The notes: generated from the sequence alone by a model not told the origin. Shown: positions 36,041 to 47,055, counted from the stretch's first letter. The stretch: DNA of 64,000 nucleotides from Rossellomorea aquimaris (GCF_020171925.1 NZ_JAIVAR010000002.1:248001-312000), one strand, 5' to 3'. Made by a program: numbers and translations.

Positions 36041-36262
36041 TTATAACCCGTAGGCGAGAACTGTAGTTCCTCCCACTACTATTGCAACTCCAGTAAAAAT
36101 TCCAATGTACATTAAAATTCTTTTGTTTTTCTTCTTGATCATGATTTCTTCCGGGGTTAAAAACGACAAATTAATCCCTCCCTGGTTATGGTAGCTGGCT
36201 GGCATCGGATAGCCCCTATAGCTTTGCGTCATCACCTTTCGATGATTTTGCCTTTGTTTCAA
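36041..36262 (-). CDS. Small single-pass membrane protein, unknown
   Basis: Up to 73 residues: a basic, Gln/Asn/Tyr-rich N-terminal part, then a KKKNKR stop and one C-terminal membrane helix (about residues 50-71). The start is uncertain. A TTG at 36262 gives the full length with a weak GAAGG site, while the ATG at 36232 or the GTG before it would use GAAAGG at a very short distance. No family recognised. It stands alone with its own terminator. Confidence 0.5.
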   Translation of the reverse strand: MKQRQNHRKVMTQSYRGYPMPASYHNQGGINLSFLTPEEIMIKKKNKRILMYIGIFTGVAIVVGGTTVLAYGL

Positions 36263-36469
36263 AACCTTCAGATAAAGTGTAACACTTTACCCGATTTATA
36301 TCGGTGAAAAACATTAAGTAGATATAGTAAAAAAGTCACTAAGTTTTCACAAAATATATTTAAATGCTTGTATAAATCTGGTAACATATCAATTAATTAA
36401 TGTTTGAACTTTTGACAAACGGTGTATTAAAGTAATAGAAACAGTCAGAATTTGTAGGAGGTTGTCTTT

Positions 36470-36628
36470 TTGAACAAAAAAGTCAGCAAGGAACAGCATC
36501 TCCTCTCCGTCATGCAAAAAGCATTCGACAAAGGCCAGCAGGGGAATATGGATGCGAATAAAATGTTAAATTGGCTTAAACAAGAACTACAAACCGAATA
36601 TACATTTCAAAGCGAAAAAGCACTCTGA
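36470..36628 (+). CDS. Small protein, 52 residues, unknown
   Basis: TTG start with TAGGAGGTTGTCTTT upstream. The sequence MNKKVSKEQHLLSVMQKAFD is followed by KGQQGNMDANKMLNWLKQEL and a short tail; it looks like a compact soluble two-helix protein. A strong terminator overlaps its stop codon, which supports a real, independently transcribed gene. A TTGACA at 36412 may be its -35 but the -10 is unclear. I do not recognise the family. Confidence 0.68.
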   Translation: MNKKVSKEQHLLSVMQKAFDKGQQGNMDANKMLNWLKQELQTEYTFQSEKAL

Positions 36629-36656
36629 TTCCAACCCGAATCCAGAGTGCTTTTTT
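36620..36656 (+). terminator. Terminator overlapping the small gene's stop codon
   Basis: GCACTCTGATTC / GAATCCAGAGTGC stem followed by six T residues. Confidence 0.9.
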
Positions 36657-36712
36657 ACGTTAAAGCAATGAGGGACGTACCTTTAGCACGCTAAAGGTAC
36701 GTCCCTCTCCCA
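36657..36712. repeat. Head-to-head pair of GGTACGTCCC elements
   Basis: ACGTTAAAGCAATGAGGGACG then TACCTTTAGC, followed by GCTAAAGGTACGTCCCTC. The two outer arms GAGGGACGTACCTTTAGC (36670 onward) and its reverse complement form a large inverted repeat centred near 36688, just at the 3' end of the XRE gene. Confidence 0.85.
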
Positions 36713-37135
36713 TTACCATTCACGTATAAAGTTGTACAGTTGGCTTACTTGATTAGAAAACTTTTCTTTTCGCTTATCCGTCTGATATGTGAGGGAAGCG
36801 AGAACCCTTTTCAATTTCGGGTGTTCGTCCAGCATCTGGATAATGGCAGCAGTCTCTTCATTTTCAAAAGACTCGCGGAGTACCATTGGGTCCGAGTTGT
36901 ATTCATCCGTGTTCTCTCCATATAGGATGCGGTTCATTTCCTTTGTGGGGATTTTGTACACTTCCTTGAATTTCGGGAGCATCTTTGAAGGAATTTCCCG
37001 GATGCCACGTTCATAGTTGGACAGGCTGCTCGATCCGATGTTCAATCTTTCAGCAGCTTCCCCCTGACTTAATTCGAGTACTTCCTTGCGATAACGTTGT
37101 AATTCTTCGTGCAATTCGATTTCCATACGCTTCAC
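36713..37135 (-). CDS. XRE-family transcriptional regulator
   Basis: A 140-residue protein with an N-terminal helix-turn-helix (LSQGEAAERLNIGSSSLSNYER, about residues 22-43) and a C-terminal helical region of unknown role (residues 75-140). GTG start with AAGGGATAGTCG upstream. It is divergent from the short reading frame at 37.3 kb. No target or ligand can be inferred from the sequence. Confidence 0.75.
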   Translation of the reverse strand: MKRMEIELHEELQRYRKEVLELSQGEAAERLNIGSSSLSNYERGIREIPSKMLPKFKEVYKIPTKEMNRILYGENTDEYNSDPMVLRESFENEETAAIIQMLDEHPKLKRVLASLTYQTDKRKEKFSNQVSQLYNFIREW

Positions 37136-37327
37136 CGACTATCCCTTTTTTCATCAAGATAATCCTTTTGAATGGGGATAACGGATTATTCCACGATTTG
37201 AAAAGGTAAGTGAGATTTCGAAATGTCGACACCACTAAAATAAATTTCCATTATTTTCTAGTTTGTGTATAATAAAAGTAAAAAATTATCATTTGTTGTT
37301 ATAGAAACCAGAGGGGTGGAGAAAAGA

Positions 37328-37651
37328 ATGAGGGAGATCGGTTGCAATAATGACAAACACGGTAAAGGAAAAACAGCAGCAAATGAAACGGAGCAGAATT
37401 GGAGCGATAACGAATTTGATTCGACTAAAACAAGCATCAAGATATCCAAAAATGGAACGAGTCGTTTCCGGGCAGGAGATTACGGAAAAAAACGGATACA
37501 CCTTTTCCTAAACACTAGGGACAGGGAAAGAAGTCTATACCATCAGGATCCAGAGCATTCTCTAAAGCCACTTAGCATCGGCAGCAAACTAACCTGCTTC
37601 ATCAAGGAAAACGGCCGAATCGTCTACACCGGAAAGAAGAAGCAAAAATAA
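37328..37651 (+). pseudogene. Possible decayed or frame-shifted small gene
   Basis: From an ATG with GGGGTGGAG upstream, one frame gives 107 residues ending LSIGSKLTCFIKENGRIVYTGKKKQK, whose last part looks protein-like. A second frame from the ATG at 37350 gives 53 residues ending EITEKNGYTFS, then a stop, then TLGTGKEVYTIRIQSIL and a second stop. Joined, frame two then frame one read as one beta-rich protein. A gene broken by a stop and a frameshift is therefore plausible, but a real 107-residue gene cannot be excluded. Confidence 0.35.
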
Positions 37652-37652
37652 G

Positions 37653-37696
37653 AAGGAGCGTCCTTCATTACGTTAAAGCGGTGAGGGACGTACCTT
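37653..37696. repeat. GGTACGTCCC-family element upstream of the transposase
   Basis: AAGGAGCGTCCTTCATTACG...TTAAAGCGGTGAGGGACGTACCTT: a full-length, slightly decayed palindrome, 84 bp before the REP-associated transposase start. Confidence 0.82.
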
Positions 37697-37780
37697 GATT
37701 TTGGGATTAGGCAGGAATTTTGGTGATCAGTGTCGAAAGAGTTGGGGTAAAATAAGTTAATTTAAAAGAAGTGTGATTCA

Positions 37781-38353
37781 ATGCCAAGAAAGGCACGAGA
37801 ATGGAAGCCGGGCACGTATCATGTTTATTGCCGCGGCAACAGAAAACAAAATATTTTCCTTGAAGACGATGATAAGCGTAAATATTTATCCTATCTCCTC
37901 GACACGAAAGAGAAATATCCTTTTAAACTCCACGCATACTGCCTCATTCCTAACCATCTTCACTTGCTTCTCGAAAGTGATGTAGTCCCGCTCAATAAGA
38001 TCCTTCACACACAGCATACCCGTTACGCCATTTATTTTAATAACCACCATGATTGTGTCGGCCATTTATTTCATGGCAGATTCGGAGCCACCTATGTTGA
38101 TACAACTTCTTATTTTATCGGCCTCAGCAAATACATCCACCTCAATCCGACCGAAGCCGGGCTTACGATTTCCTCAGCGTCTTACCTATGGAGCAGTTAC
38201 CCTTTTTATCTTGAAGGGATTGACAATCCACTCATCGATAAAGAACGGACTCTTTCCTATTTTCCAAATCAAGATCTTACCCTATATAAAGAGTATCTGG
38301 ATCGTAAAGAAGAGATGATCCTCCTTAAAAAATCCCTATCTGAAAAATTTTAA
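37781..38353 (+). CDS. REP-associated tyrosine transposase (Y1/HUH, RAYT-like)
   Basis: A 190-residue single-strand DNA transposase. The family pattern is complete: GTYHVYCRGNRKQNIFLEDD at the N-terminus, LHAYCLIPNHLHLLLE with the HUH metal motif (His-Leu-His), a GHLFHGRFGATYVD block, and YFIGLSKYIHLNPTEAGL carrying the nucleophilic Tyr and the conserved HLNP. ATG at 37781 with only a weak ribosome binding site. No IS200/IS605 ends or second ORF are visible, and the gene stands alone next to a palindromic element. This is the layout of RAYT genes that spread REP sequences. Confidence 0.9.
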   Translation: MPRKAREWKPGTYHVYCRGNRKQNIFLEDDDKRKYLSYLLDTKEKYPFKLHAYCLIPNHLHLLLESDVVPLNKILHTQHTRYAIYFNNHHDCVGHLFHGRFGATYVDTTSYFIGLSKYIHLNPTEAGLTISSASYLWSSYPFYLEGIDNPLIDKERTLSYFPNQDLTLYKEYLDRKEEMILLKKSLSEKF

Positions 38354-38472
38354 AGAATTTGTAAAAAGATTATATTTTATACAGGAAAACGGAATTTACT
38401 GTCGAATTGTAATAAATAGGAAATTACTCCTAGGTGCTAATCATCTAAAATTGAGCTCAGAAGGAGGAAGTA

Positions 38473-38961
38473 ATGGATAAAGAATTCATTCTCATATTCG
38501 AAGATTTCCACGTGTCCAAAAAAATTGAAACGATCACAAAGAAACACCTCGTCTTATTTCAAGGGCAGCAGTATTATAACCGATTGGTGGTAGTCAGCAG
38601 GCCGCCGGGCTTTTCACATGCCCTAGAAGGGATCCTCTATTCGGATAAAATCCTGGAGACGGTCGGATTCAGCGCTTTGTTTGCCGTACCGATCGATGCG
38701 AGGCACACCATTCCGTTCAAGTATGTCCGTGTAGATGATCGGGAGAAGAAACCTCTCGATTGTAAGGTTGTACTGGAAAATAAAGATGGCCAGGAAAAAT
38801 TGAATGTCCGAGTCCGATTTCCCCGAACAGATACTTTATCAGAAGAAGACAGACTTGATATCCTCTCCTATCTTAGTCATAAATGTGACGATGGGAGCAT
38901 CACATACTTCTTGAAGAATCCAAATGTATATAAAGGAAAAGGCAGGAAACAAGAAGATTGA
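38473..38961 (+). CDS. Hypothetical protein, 162 residues
   Basis: A soluble protein of mixed alpha/beta character with no signal peptide. Notable stretches are FIFEDFHVSKKIETI-like N-terminus, GQQYYNRLVVVSRPPGF and SYLSHKCDDGSITYFLKNPN. ATG with AGAAGGAGGAAGTA upstream, a strong site. It stands alone between the transposase and hutP. I do not recognise a family or function. Confidence 0.6.
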   Translation: MDKEFILIFEDFHVSKKIETITKKHLVLFQGQQYYNRLVVVSRPPGFSHALEGILYSDKILETVGFSALFAVPIDARHTIPFKYVRVDDREKKPLDCKVVLENKDGQEKLNVRVRFPRTDTLSEEDRLDILSYLSHKCDDGSITYFLKNPNVYKGKGRKQED

Positions 38962-39100
38962 TCATACGTTGCCACCGAGGCGAACCTGAACGTCAGGGAC
39001 GTCTATTTTTAATGATTCAATCTTACCACCAACCACCTCCCAACCCTTTACCACACTACCAAACTACCTCTCTAAGTTTCTAAAATCACGACATTTTTCG

Positions 39101-39129
39101 TTGACCTGATGAAAGGTACCTCATACAAT
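39101..39129 (+). promoter_or_regulatory. Sigma-A promoter of the hut operon
   Basis: TTGACC at 39101-39106 and TACAAT at 39124-39129 with a 17-bp spacer, 53 bp before the hutP start. No clear cre site was seen nearby. Confidence 0.7.
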
Positions 39130-39181
39130 ATAAGTAGTTATTAGTATTTTTAGAATTTTCTTGTTAAGGTGGAAGTGCCAC

Positions 39182-39628
39182 TTGGATAAAATGGATGCTA
39201 CCAAAATTGGAAAGAATGCCATGCTCCTTCTGCTCCTTGATCGTGAGGAGGAAGAGTGGAATCGGCATTTTAATGAGTTGAACTGGAGCTATTGCACAGG
39301 CAAAATCGGCTCCATGGACAGTCAGAAGATTGTCGCTGCCATCGAAACGGCAGCAAAACGAAGCGATCTTGTACGAGAAGATCTTTATCGGGAAATGCAT
39401 GCGCTGTATCACGCGACCATGGAAGCCCTCACCGGGGTGACCAGGGGACACACCCAGATCGGGGAAGTCCTCCGAACGGTCGGCCTTCGCTTCTCAATCG
39501 TAAGGGGAACGCCTTATGCAAACGAAGAGGAAGGCGAATGGATAGCAGTTGCACTGTATGGAACGATTGGCGCGCCCATTAAAGGATTGGAACATGAAAC
39601 AATCGGTTTAGGCATCAATCATATTTAA
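39182..39628 (+). CDS. hutP: Hut operon positive regulator HutP
   Basis: RNA-binding antiterminator that, with histidine and magnesium, prevents formation of the terminator ahead of hutH. It has 148 residues, the family length. Conserved blocks include [40 protein letters not shown] and [20 protein letters not shown]. The TTG at 39182 is chosen because AAGGTGGA lies eight bases upstream. It is the first gene of the hut operon. Confidence 0.95.
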   Translation: MDKMDATKIGKNAMLLLLLDREEEEWNRHFNELNWSYCTGKIGSMDSQKIVAAIETAAKRSDLVREDLYREMHALYHATMEALTGVTRGHTQIGEVLRTVGLRFSIVRGTPYANEEEGEWIAVALYGTIGAPIKGLEHETIGLGINHI

Positions 39629-39716
39629 TAGTTGAATAGGAAAGAGCCTATAGAAACCAGTCAAAAGGAGGCTCGACCCGAGGCAGAACTCTGTCTTCGG
39701 GTCGAGCCTCCTTTTC
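39629..39716 (+). promoter_or_regulatory. HutP-controlled attenuator between hutP and hutH
   Basis: A very stable hairpin, AAAAGGAGGCTCGACCCGA paired with TCGGGTCGAGCCTCCTTTT, lies at 39663-39715, ending in TTTTCTGTTT. Just upstream are several UAG/GAG triplets (in AATAGTTGAATAGG and CCTATAGAAACC), the kind of sites HutP binds. Inference: histidine-dependent antitermination as in B. subtilis. Confidence 0.78.
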
Positions 39717-39731
39717 TGTTTGAAACGTTTT

Positions 39732-39805
39732 GAAGGTACGTCCCGCACTAGGGGAACGCGGTAACCAGCTAAAGGTACGTCCCGCTGTGCGTTAAAGTGG
39801 GAAAG
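39732..39805. repeat. Two GGTACGTCCC elements inside the hut leader
   Basis: GGTACGTCCCGC at 39735 and 39774, same direction, each with GTTAAAG- or GGTAACC-like following sequence. They lie between the attenuator and hutH and so are part of the hut transcript. Confidence 0.75.
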
Positions 39806-39833
39806 CAAAAATTTATTGATAGAGGTGATATAG

Positions 39834-41357
39834 ATGGTTGTGTTGACAGGGTGTTCGTTGCGTTTGGAGGATGCGAGGAGGATCATTTATGAGGGGGAGG
39901 AGGTTGTGATTTCCCCTGAAAGTATGGAGAGGGTGAAGAAGAGCCGGGAAGCGGTTGAGAGGATCGTGAAGGAGAAGCGCGTGGTGTATGGGATTACGAC
40001 GGGCTTCGGGAAGTTCAGCGATGTGCTGATTGATTCGGACGATGTGGAGGAGCTTCAGCTCAATCTGATCCACTCCCATGCGTGCGGTGTCGGCGATCCG
40101 TTCCCTGAAATGGTGTCGAGGGCGATGTTACTGCTAAGGGCCAATGCCCTCTTGAAAGGCTACTCCGGTGTGAGGCCGGTCATCGTTGAACGATTGGTGG
40201 AGTTCCTGAATAAAGAAATCCATCCGGTGATTCCGCAGCAGGGATCGCTCGGGGCAAGCGGCGACCTCGCACCGTTATCCCATCTGGCACTGGCGCTCAT
40301 GGGTGAAGGAGAGGTTCATTACAAAGGAGAAATCCACCAAACCCTGCCGGTCCTTTCAAAAGAAAACATCTTCCCAGTCCAGCTGCAGGCGAAGGAAGGT
40401 CTGGCGCTCATCAACGGCACCCAGGCGATGACGGCGATGGGCGTCATCGGATACCTTGAAGCGGAAGAGCTTGCATACCAAAGCGAGATGATTGCTAGTC
40501 TTACAATGGAAGGTCTGCAAGGAATCATGGATGCGTTTGACGAAGATATACATTTAGTAAGAGGTTATCCTCAGCAAGTTGCAACGGCCAAACGAATCCG
40601 AGAATACTTACGGGACAGTAAACTTACAACCAAACAGGGCGACATCCGCGTTCAGGATGCCTACTCCTTGAGATGCATCCCGCAAGTGCACGGCGCTTCC
40701 TGGCAGGCACTCGATTATGTAAAAGAAAAGCTTGAAATTGAAATGAACGCAGCGACCGATAACCCGCTGATTTTTGAAGACGGGGAAAAGATCATTTCCG
40801 GAGGCAACTTCCATGGTCAGCCGATCGCCTTTGCAATGGACTTCATGAAAATTGCCGTAGCAGAACTCGCCAACATCTCGGAACGCAGAATCGAGCGGCT
40901 CGTCAATCCGCAGCTGAACGATCTGCCAGCATTCCTGAGCCCGCAACCGGGTCTTCAATCAGGGGCGATGATCATGCAATACTGCGCGGCATCACTCGTC
41001 TCGGAAAACAAAACGCTTGCTCACCCGGCAAGTGTCGATTCCATTCCATCATCGGCGAACCAAGAGGATCACGTGAGTATGGGTACAATCGGCTCGAGAC
41101 ATGCGTATCAAATTTTACAAAATACAAGGAGGGTCCTCGCCGTCGAATTGATTTGCAACCTGCAGGCAGTCGAGCACCGCGGCACGGACCTGCTCGCTAG
41201 CACGACCCGCAAATTTTATGAAGAAGCTAGAAAAATTGTTCCTTCCATCACGAAGGACCGGATTTTTTCAAAAGATATTGAAAAAGCAGCAAGCTGGCTA
41301 AAACAATTCCAACTAACATCCATCACTAAAACAAAGGAGGAAACAACAAATGGTTAA
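39834..41357 (+). CDS. hutH: Histidine ammonia-lyase
   Basis: First enzyme of histidine degradation: L-histidine to urocanate and ammonia. It has 507 residues. The Ala-Ser-Gly that forms the MIO cofactor is in [20 protein letters not shown] near residue 143. Other family blocks are [12 protein letters not shown] near residue 53 and [14 protein letters not shown] [22 protein letters not shown] with GAGGTGATATAG upstream. It overlaps hutU by 8 bp. Confidence 0.97.
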   Translation: MVVLTGCSLRLEDARRIIYEGEEVVISPESMERVKKSREAVERIVKEKRVVYGITTGFGKFSDVLIDSDDVEELQLNLIHSHACGVGDPFPEMVSRAMLLLRANALLKGYSGVRPVIVERLVEFLNKEIHPVIPQQGSLGASGDLAPLSHLALALMGEGEVHYKGEIHQTLPVLSKENIFPVQLQAKEGLALINGTQAMTAMGVIGYLEAEELAYQSEMIASLTMEGLQGIMDAFDEDIHLVRGYPQQVATAKRIREYLRDSKLTTKQGDIRVQDAYSLRCIPQVHGASWQALDYVKEKLEIEMNAATDNPLIFEDGEKIISGGNFHGQPIAFAMDFMKIAVAELANISERRIERLVNPQLNDLPAFLSPQPGLQSGAMIMQYCAASLVSENKTLAHPASVDSIPSSANQEDHVSMGTIGSRHAYQILQNTRRVLAVELICNLQAVEHRGTDLLASTTRKFYEEARKIVPSITKDRIFSKDIEKAASWLKQFQLTSITKTKEETTNG

Positions 41358-43020
41358 TGCAAACAAACGGATCGTCAATGTGAAAAAGGGGACGGAAATC
41401 GAGTGCAAGGGATGGGAGCAGGAAGCGGTTCTCCGCATGCTGTACAACAATCTTGATCCTGAAGTAGCCGAGATCCCAGAAGAGCTCGTCGTCTACGGCG
41501 GCATTGGGAAAGCGGCGCGTAACTGGGAGTCGTTCGATGCGATTGTCAACACGCTCAGAAACCTTGAAAATGACGAAACGATGCTTGTCCAATCCGGTAA
41601 GCCAGTCGGTGTGTTCAAAACGCATAAAGCGGCTCCAAGGGTCCTGCTTTCAAACTCAGTGCTCGTGCCGAAATGGGCAAACTGGGAGCACTTCCACGAG
41701 CTTGATCAAAAAGGCCTCATGATGTACGGTCAAATGACGGCGGGAAGCTGGATTTACATCGGGACACAAGGGATCCTGCAAGGAACATACGAGACGTTTG
41801 CGGCATTAGCCAAGAAGCACTTCAACAACTCCTTAAAAGGAACGATCACCATGACAGCCGGCCTTGGCGGGATGGGTGGCGCGCAGCCACTCGCCGTCAC
41901 GATGAACGGTGGGGTCGTCATCGCGGTCGACGTCGATGAAGAGCGCATCCAGAAGCGCCTTGACACGAAATACTGCGACGTCAAGACGGACTCCATCGAC
42001 GAAGCCATCGCTATGGCATATGAAGCAAGGGACGAAGGGAAAGCTCTGTCCATCGCGTTACTAGGAAACGCAGCCGAAGTTCATCATGAATTTTTGAAAA
42101 GAGGCGTTAAGATCGACATTGTGACCGACCAGACGTCAGCTCATGACCCGCTAAACGGATATGTCCCTGAGGGCTATACATTAGAAGCGGCTGCAACACT
42201 CAGAAAAGAAAACCCAACTCAATACACTCAGCTTTCACAGAAAAGCATGGCCAAACACGTGGAAGCGATGCTCGAGTTCCAAAAACGCGGCTCGATCGTA
42301 TTCGATTACGGCAACAACATCCGTCAGGTCGCAAAAGACGAAGGCGTCGAAAATGCATTTGACTTCCCAGGATTCGTCCCTGCTTACATCCGCCCGTTGT
42401 TCTGCGAAGGAAAAGGGCCGTTCAGATGGGCAGCGCTTTCAGGCGATCCTGAGGACATCTACAGAACGGACCGCTTGATCAAAGAGCTATTCCCTGAAAA
42501 TGAAGCACTCAACCGCTGGATCGACATGGCTCAGGAACAGGTATCGTTCCAGGGGCTGCCTTCCCGTATCTGCTGGCTGGGCTACGGTGAGCGTGTGAAG
42601 ATGGGTCTTGCCATTAATGAACTCGTACGTAAAGGCGAACTGAAAGCTCCGATCGTCATCGGACGTGACCACCTTGACTGTGGATCGGTCGCATCACCGA
42701 ATCGCGAAACGGAAAGCATGAAGGACGGAAGTGACGCAGTAGGCGACTGGGCGATCCTGAACGCACTCATCAACACAGCGGCAGGCGGCTCATGGATTTC
42801 ATTCCATCACGGCGGCGGAGTCGGAATGGGGTACTCCCTGCATGCTGGTATGGTCGTTGTAGCCGACGGAACGGACCTCGCTCAAGAACGCCTCGAACGT
42901 GTCCTGACCACCGACCCTGGTATGGGCGTCATCCGTCACGCAGACGCAGGCTATGATATCGCTGAAAAAACAGCTGAAAAGCACAACATTCAAATCCCGA
43001 TGAAAAAAGGAGGAGAATAA
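41350..43020 (+). CDS. hutU: Urocanate hydratase
   Basis: Second enzyme of the pathway: urocanate to imidazolone propionate, using NAD as an electrophilic cofactor. It has 556 residues. The NAD-binding segment is [20 protein letters not shown], and the conserved active-site region is [23 protein letters not shown] with AAAGGAGGAAACAACAA upstream. It is within the operon, 3 bp before hutI. Confidence 0.97.
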   Translation: MVNANKRIVNVKKGTEIECKGWEQEAVLRMLYNNLDPEVAEIPEELVVYGGIGKAARNWESFDAIVNTLRNLENDETMLVQSGKPVGVFKTHKAAPRVLLSNSVLVPKWANWEHFHELDQKGLMMYGQMTAGSWIYIGTQGILQGTYETFAALAKKHFNNSLKGTITMTAGLGGMGGAQPLAVTMNGGVVIAVDVDEERIQKRLDTKYCDVKTDSIDEAIAMAYEARDEGKALSIALLGNAAEVHHEFLKRGVKIDIVTDQTSAHDPLNGYVPEGYTLEAAATLRKENPTQYTQLSQKSMAKHVEAMLEFQKRGSIVFDYGNNIRQVAKDEGVENAFDFPGFVPAYIRPLFCEGKGPFRWAALSGDPEDIYRTDRLIKELFPENEALNRWIDMAQEQVSFQGLPSRICWLGYGERVKMGLAINELVRKGELKAPIVIGRDHLDCGSVASPNRETESMKDGSDAVGDWAILNALINTAAGGSWISFHHGGGVGMGYSLHAGMVVVADGTDLAQERLERVLTTDPGMGVIRHADAGYDIAEKTAEKHNIQIPMKKGGE

Positions 43021-45220
<2,200 letters not shown>

Positions 45221-45270
45221 AAGAAGGTACGTCCCTCATCGCGTTAACGCGATGAGGGACGTACCTTCTT
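45221..45270. repeat. Perfect 50-bp palindrome, complete GGTACGTCCC element
   Basis: The left half AAGAAGGTACGTCCCTCATC continues GCGTT and is followed by its exact reverse complement, centred at TT|AA. It starts right after the hutG stop codon and ends before the 3' end of the facing gene, so it may serve as a terminator. It is the best-preserved copy of the family in the window. Confidence 0.9.
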
Positions 45271-45281
45271 ATTCTTCTTAT

Positions 45282-45602
45282 TTATGCTTTTTGATATAAA
45301 TCATAACCGTTGTGGATTTCTTTCATGCCGATGACATGTAAGAAATGATGAAGTTTGTTCATACAAGGGGTGGTGATGTCGTTCATGACTTCAAAACGGT
45401 CGATCACGGCACATTTGGATTCTTTTCTGTAACTGATTACGCCTGAGAGTCCGGATGTTTCAGAATTGTTTGCGATGGAGTACGTTGAAACAAGTGCTTC
45501 ACCGATCTTGTTTTCACCTTGACTGAATTCGAAATGAAACTGAATCGACAAATCTACCTCGGAATATAGAGGATTTACTTTCATGTTGAGATCTTTCATC
45601 AT
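45282..45602 (-). CDS. Hypothetical protein, 106 residues
   Basis: A small soluble protein with mixed beta and helical segments and no signal peptide: VDLSIQFHFEFSQGENKIGE near residue 16 and MNKLHHFLHVIGMKEIHNGY near the C-terminus. ATG at 45602 with AGAAAGGGGGCTTC upstream. It is convergent with hutG. I do not recognise a family. Confidence 0.62.
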   Translation of the reverse strand: MMKDLNMKVNPLYSEVDLSIQFHFEFSQGENKIGEALVSTYSIANNSETSGLSGVISYRKESKCAVIDRFEVMNDITTPCMNKLHHFLHVIGMKEIHNGYDLYQKA

Positions 45603-45767
45603 GAAGCCCCCTTTCTGATATTGTACTATTATCCTATCATGCTTTCTGTTTGTGTGTAATTTGACTTATGGTTAGTGTCAGTTTAAAAAATGCAATATAA
45701 AGGCTGTTATGTAGACATATCTTCTTTTTCATAACTCTAAGCATATTCGTATAAGAATCTTTTCTAT

Positions 45768-45796
45768 AAAAAAAGCCTCCTCACTCAGGAAGCTTT
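45768..45796 (-). terminator. Terminator of the peptide gene
   Basis: AAGC-TTCCT / AGGAGGCTT stem with a short loop, followed on the minus strand by seven T residues. The stretch 45603-45767 holds nothing that I recognise. Confidence 0.75.
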
Positions 45797-45807
45797 GAAG
45801 TAAAATA

Positions 45808-45939
45808 TTAATATGGGTTATCTGGCAGTTCGGCTTTTTGAATTTGGAAGCTCGCTGATTCTACTGGGTTATTCGAGAATCCTGTAACACCAAGAAGAAT
45901 GATAGAAGCGGTAAGGATTGTAAGAAAACGTCTTTTCAT
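45808..45939 (-). CDS. PapR-like secreted signalling peptide precursor
   Basis: A 43-residue precursor: basic start MKRRFL, a hydrophobic segment TILTASIILLGVTGF, and a short tail ending QKAELPDNPY. The layout is that of a PapR/Phr-type pro-peptide, and the C-terminus ADLPFEY of B. cereus PapR is similar to the AELPDNPY here. ATG with GGGAGGAAAGTCCT upstream. It is divergent from a gene for a PlcR/RRNPP-like regulator, 197 bp away, which would be its receptor. The mature peptide length is not known. Confidence 0.75.
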   Translation of the reverse strand: MKRRFLTILTASIILLGVTGFSNNPVESASFQIQKAELPDNPY

Positions 45940-46004
45940 AGGACTTTCCTCCCTTTCTTGTTCGATTGAATATTCGATAAAATTAAGATGTATCTGTTAT
46001 AATT

Positions 46005-46022
46005 ATTAAAACATATTTTAAT
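46005..46022. promoter_or_regulatory. Palindrome in the peptide-regulator intergenic region
   Basis: ATTAAAA-CATA-TTTTAAT, perfect 7-bp arms, between the divergent peptide and regulator genes. A possible operator for the RRNPP regulator. It does not match the PlcR box closely. Confidence 0.4.
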
Positions 46023-46136
46023 TAAACAAAGAAATCAGCTATAATGCCAAATTACCTAACTTTAAAGCGTATATATAGATTTATCATTTATTTTCTTCGT
46101 AAAATATAACTCTAGGCATATTTAGGAGAGATTAGT

Positions 46137-47018
46137 ATGGATTTTGCAGCAGTTGGTAAAAAAATAAAAGAGTTGCGTAAGAACAGTGGTCTTTCTCAAG
46201 AAGAACTGGCAATGGGGATTTGTACACAAGCGCAGATCAGCAAGATTGAAAAAGGGGATGTGTTCCCATACGCCTCTACATTATATCAGATTTCACAGAA
46301 ACTAGGAGTGGATGTGAACTACTTTTTCAATATTGGTACAACCCCGAGGTTGGACTATGTCGAGGAAGTATTTCAACAATTGCAGATTCTTAGGAGAAGT
46401 GTCAGATATGAGGAAATGATGGATATTGTAAGAGCGGAATTAAATAACCCTTTATTTATGCAAAACAATAAAAATTTACAGCTTTTATTATGGCATAAAG
46501 GAATATATTTATATGAAGTGAACAGAGAACTGGATAAAGCCATGGAAACTCTTCAGAACGCCATTCATCTCACACACTTTAAAGGGAAGATCATGCTGGA
46601 AAGGGAATTGGAAATCCTTTTGACAATTGGAGCCATCTATTTCAAAGAGGATCTGAATAAGGCTCTGGAAGTTTTTGAAGAAATCAAGGAACATCTGCAA
46701 CTGCTTCCCCATATGAATGACTATACAATTAAAACACGCTTGTACTATAATCTGGCAAGGGTATTGTCGAGAATGAACCGCATTGAGGATTCGAATAAAT
46801 ATTGCGATGATGCCATCAAATGGTGCTTAGATAAAGATAGCCTTTACTTGTTGGGAGAGTTACATTATCACAAGGGATACAACCTAGAGTTATTGAATAA
46901 TCCTCAATTGGCAAAGAGCTATATGGAGAGGGCTGTCATTGTGTTTGAATTGCAACAGGATGATAAGTATATTCAGTTCATTAAAAATAGAATAAAAGAA
47001 TTGAATGCTCTTGCATAA
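46137..47018 (+). CDS. RRNPP-type regulator (HTH + TPR, PlcR-like)
   Basis: A 293-residue protein. An N-terminal XRE helix-turn-helix (IKELRKNSGLSQEELAMGIC, then TQAQISKIEKGDVFPYASTL) is followed from about residue 75 by tetratricopeptide-like helical repeats (for example EVFEEIKEHLQLLPHMNDYT, LYYNLARVLSRMNRIEDSNK). Length and layout match PlcR/NprR-type quorum-sensing receptors that bind a re-imported peptide. The divergent small gene at 45.8 kb encodes a fitting pro-peptide. ATG with TAGGAGAGATTAGT upstream. Likely activates a surface or secreted-enzyme regulon; targets unknown. Confidence 0.85.
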   Translation: MDFAAVGKKIKELRKNSGLSQEELAMGICTQAQISKIEKGDVFPYASTLYQISQKLGVDVNYFFNIGTTPRLDYVEEVFQQLQILRRSVRYEEMMDIVRAELNNPLFMQNNKNLQLLLWHKGIYLYEVNRELDKAMETLQNAIHLTHFKGKIMLERELEILLTIGAIYFKEDLNKALEVFEEIKEHLQLLPHMNDYTIKTRLYYNLARVLSRMNRIEDSNKYCDDAIKWCLDKDSLYLLGELHYHKGYNLELLNNPQLAKSYMERAVIVFELQQDDKYIQFIKNRIKELNALA

Positions 47019-47022
47019 GAAG

Positions 47023-47055
47023 AAAGGTGCTCAAATCTTGAGCACCTTCCTTCTT
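47023..47055. terminator. Terminator between convergent regulator and LysM hydrolase genes
   Basis: AAGGTGCTCAA / TTGAGCACCTT stem with a short loop, then a T-rich tail. Confidence 0.85.

Noticed and set aside
38975..39010. Possible additional GGTACGTCCC element (AACGTCAGGGACGTC)
   Set aside because: Only about nine bases match and the flanks do not; treated as chance or too decayed to call.
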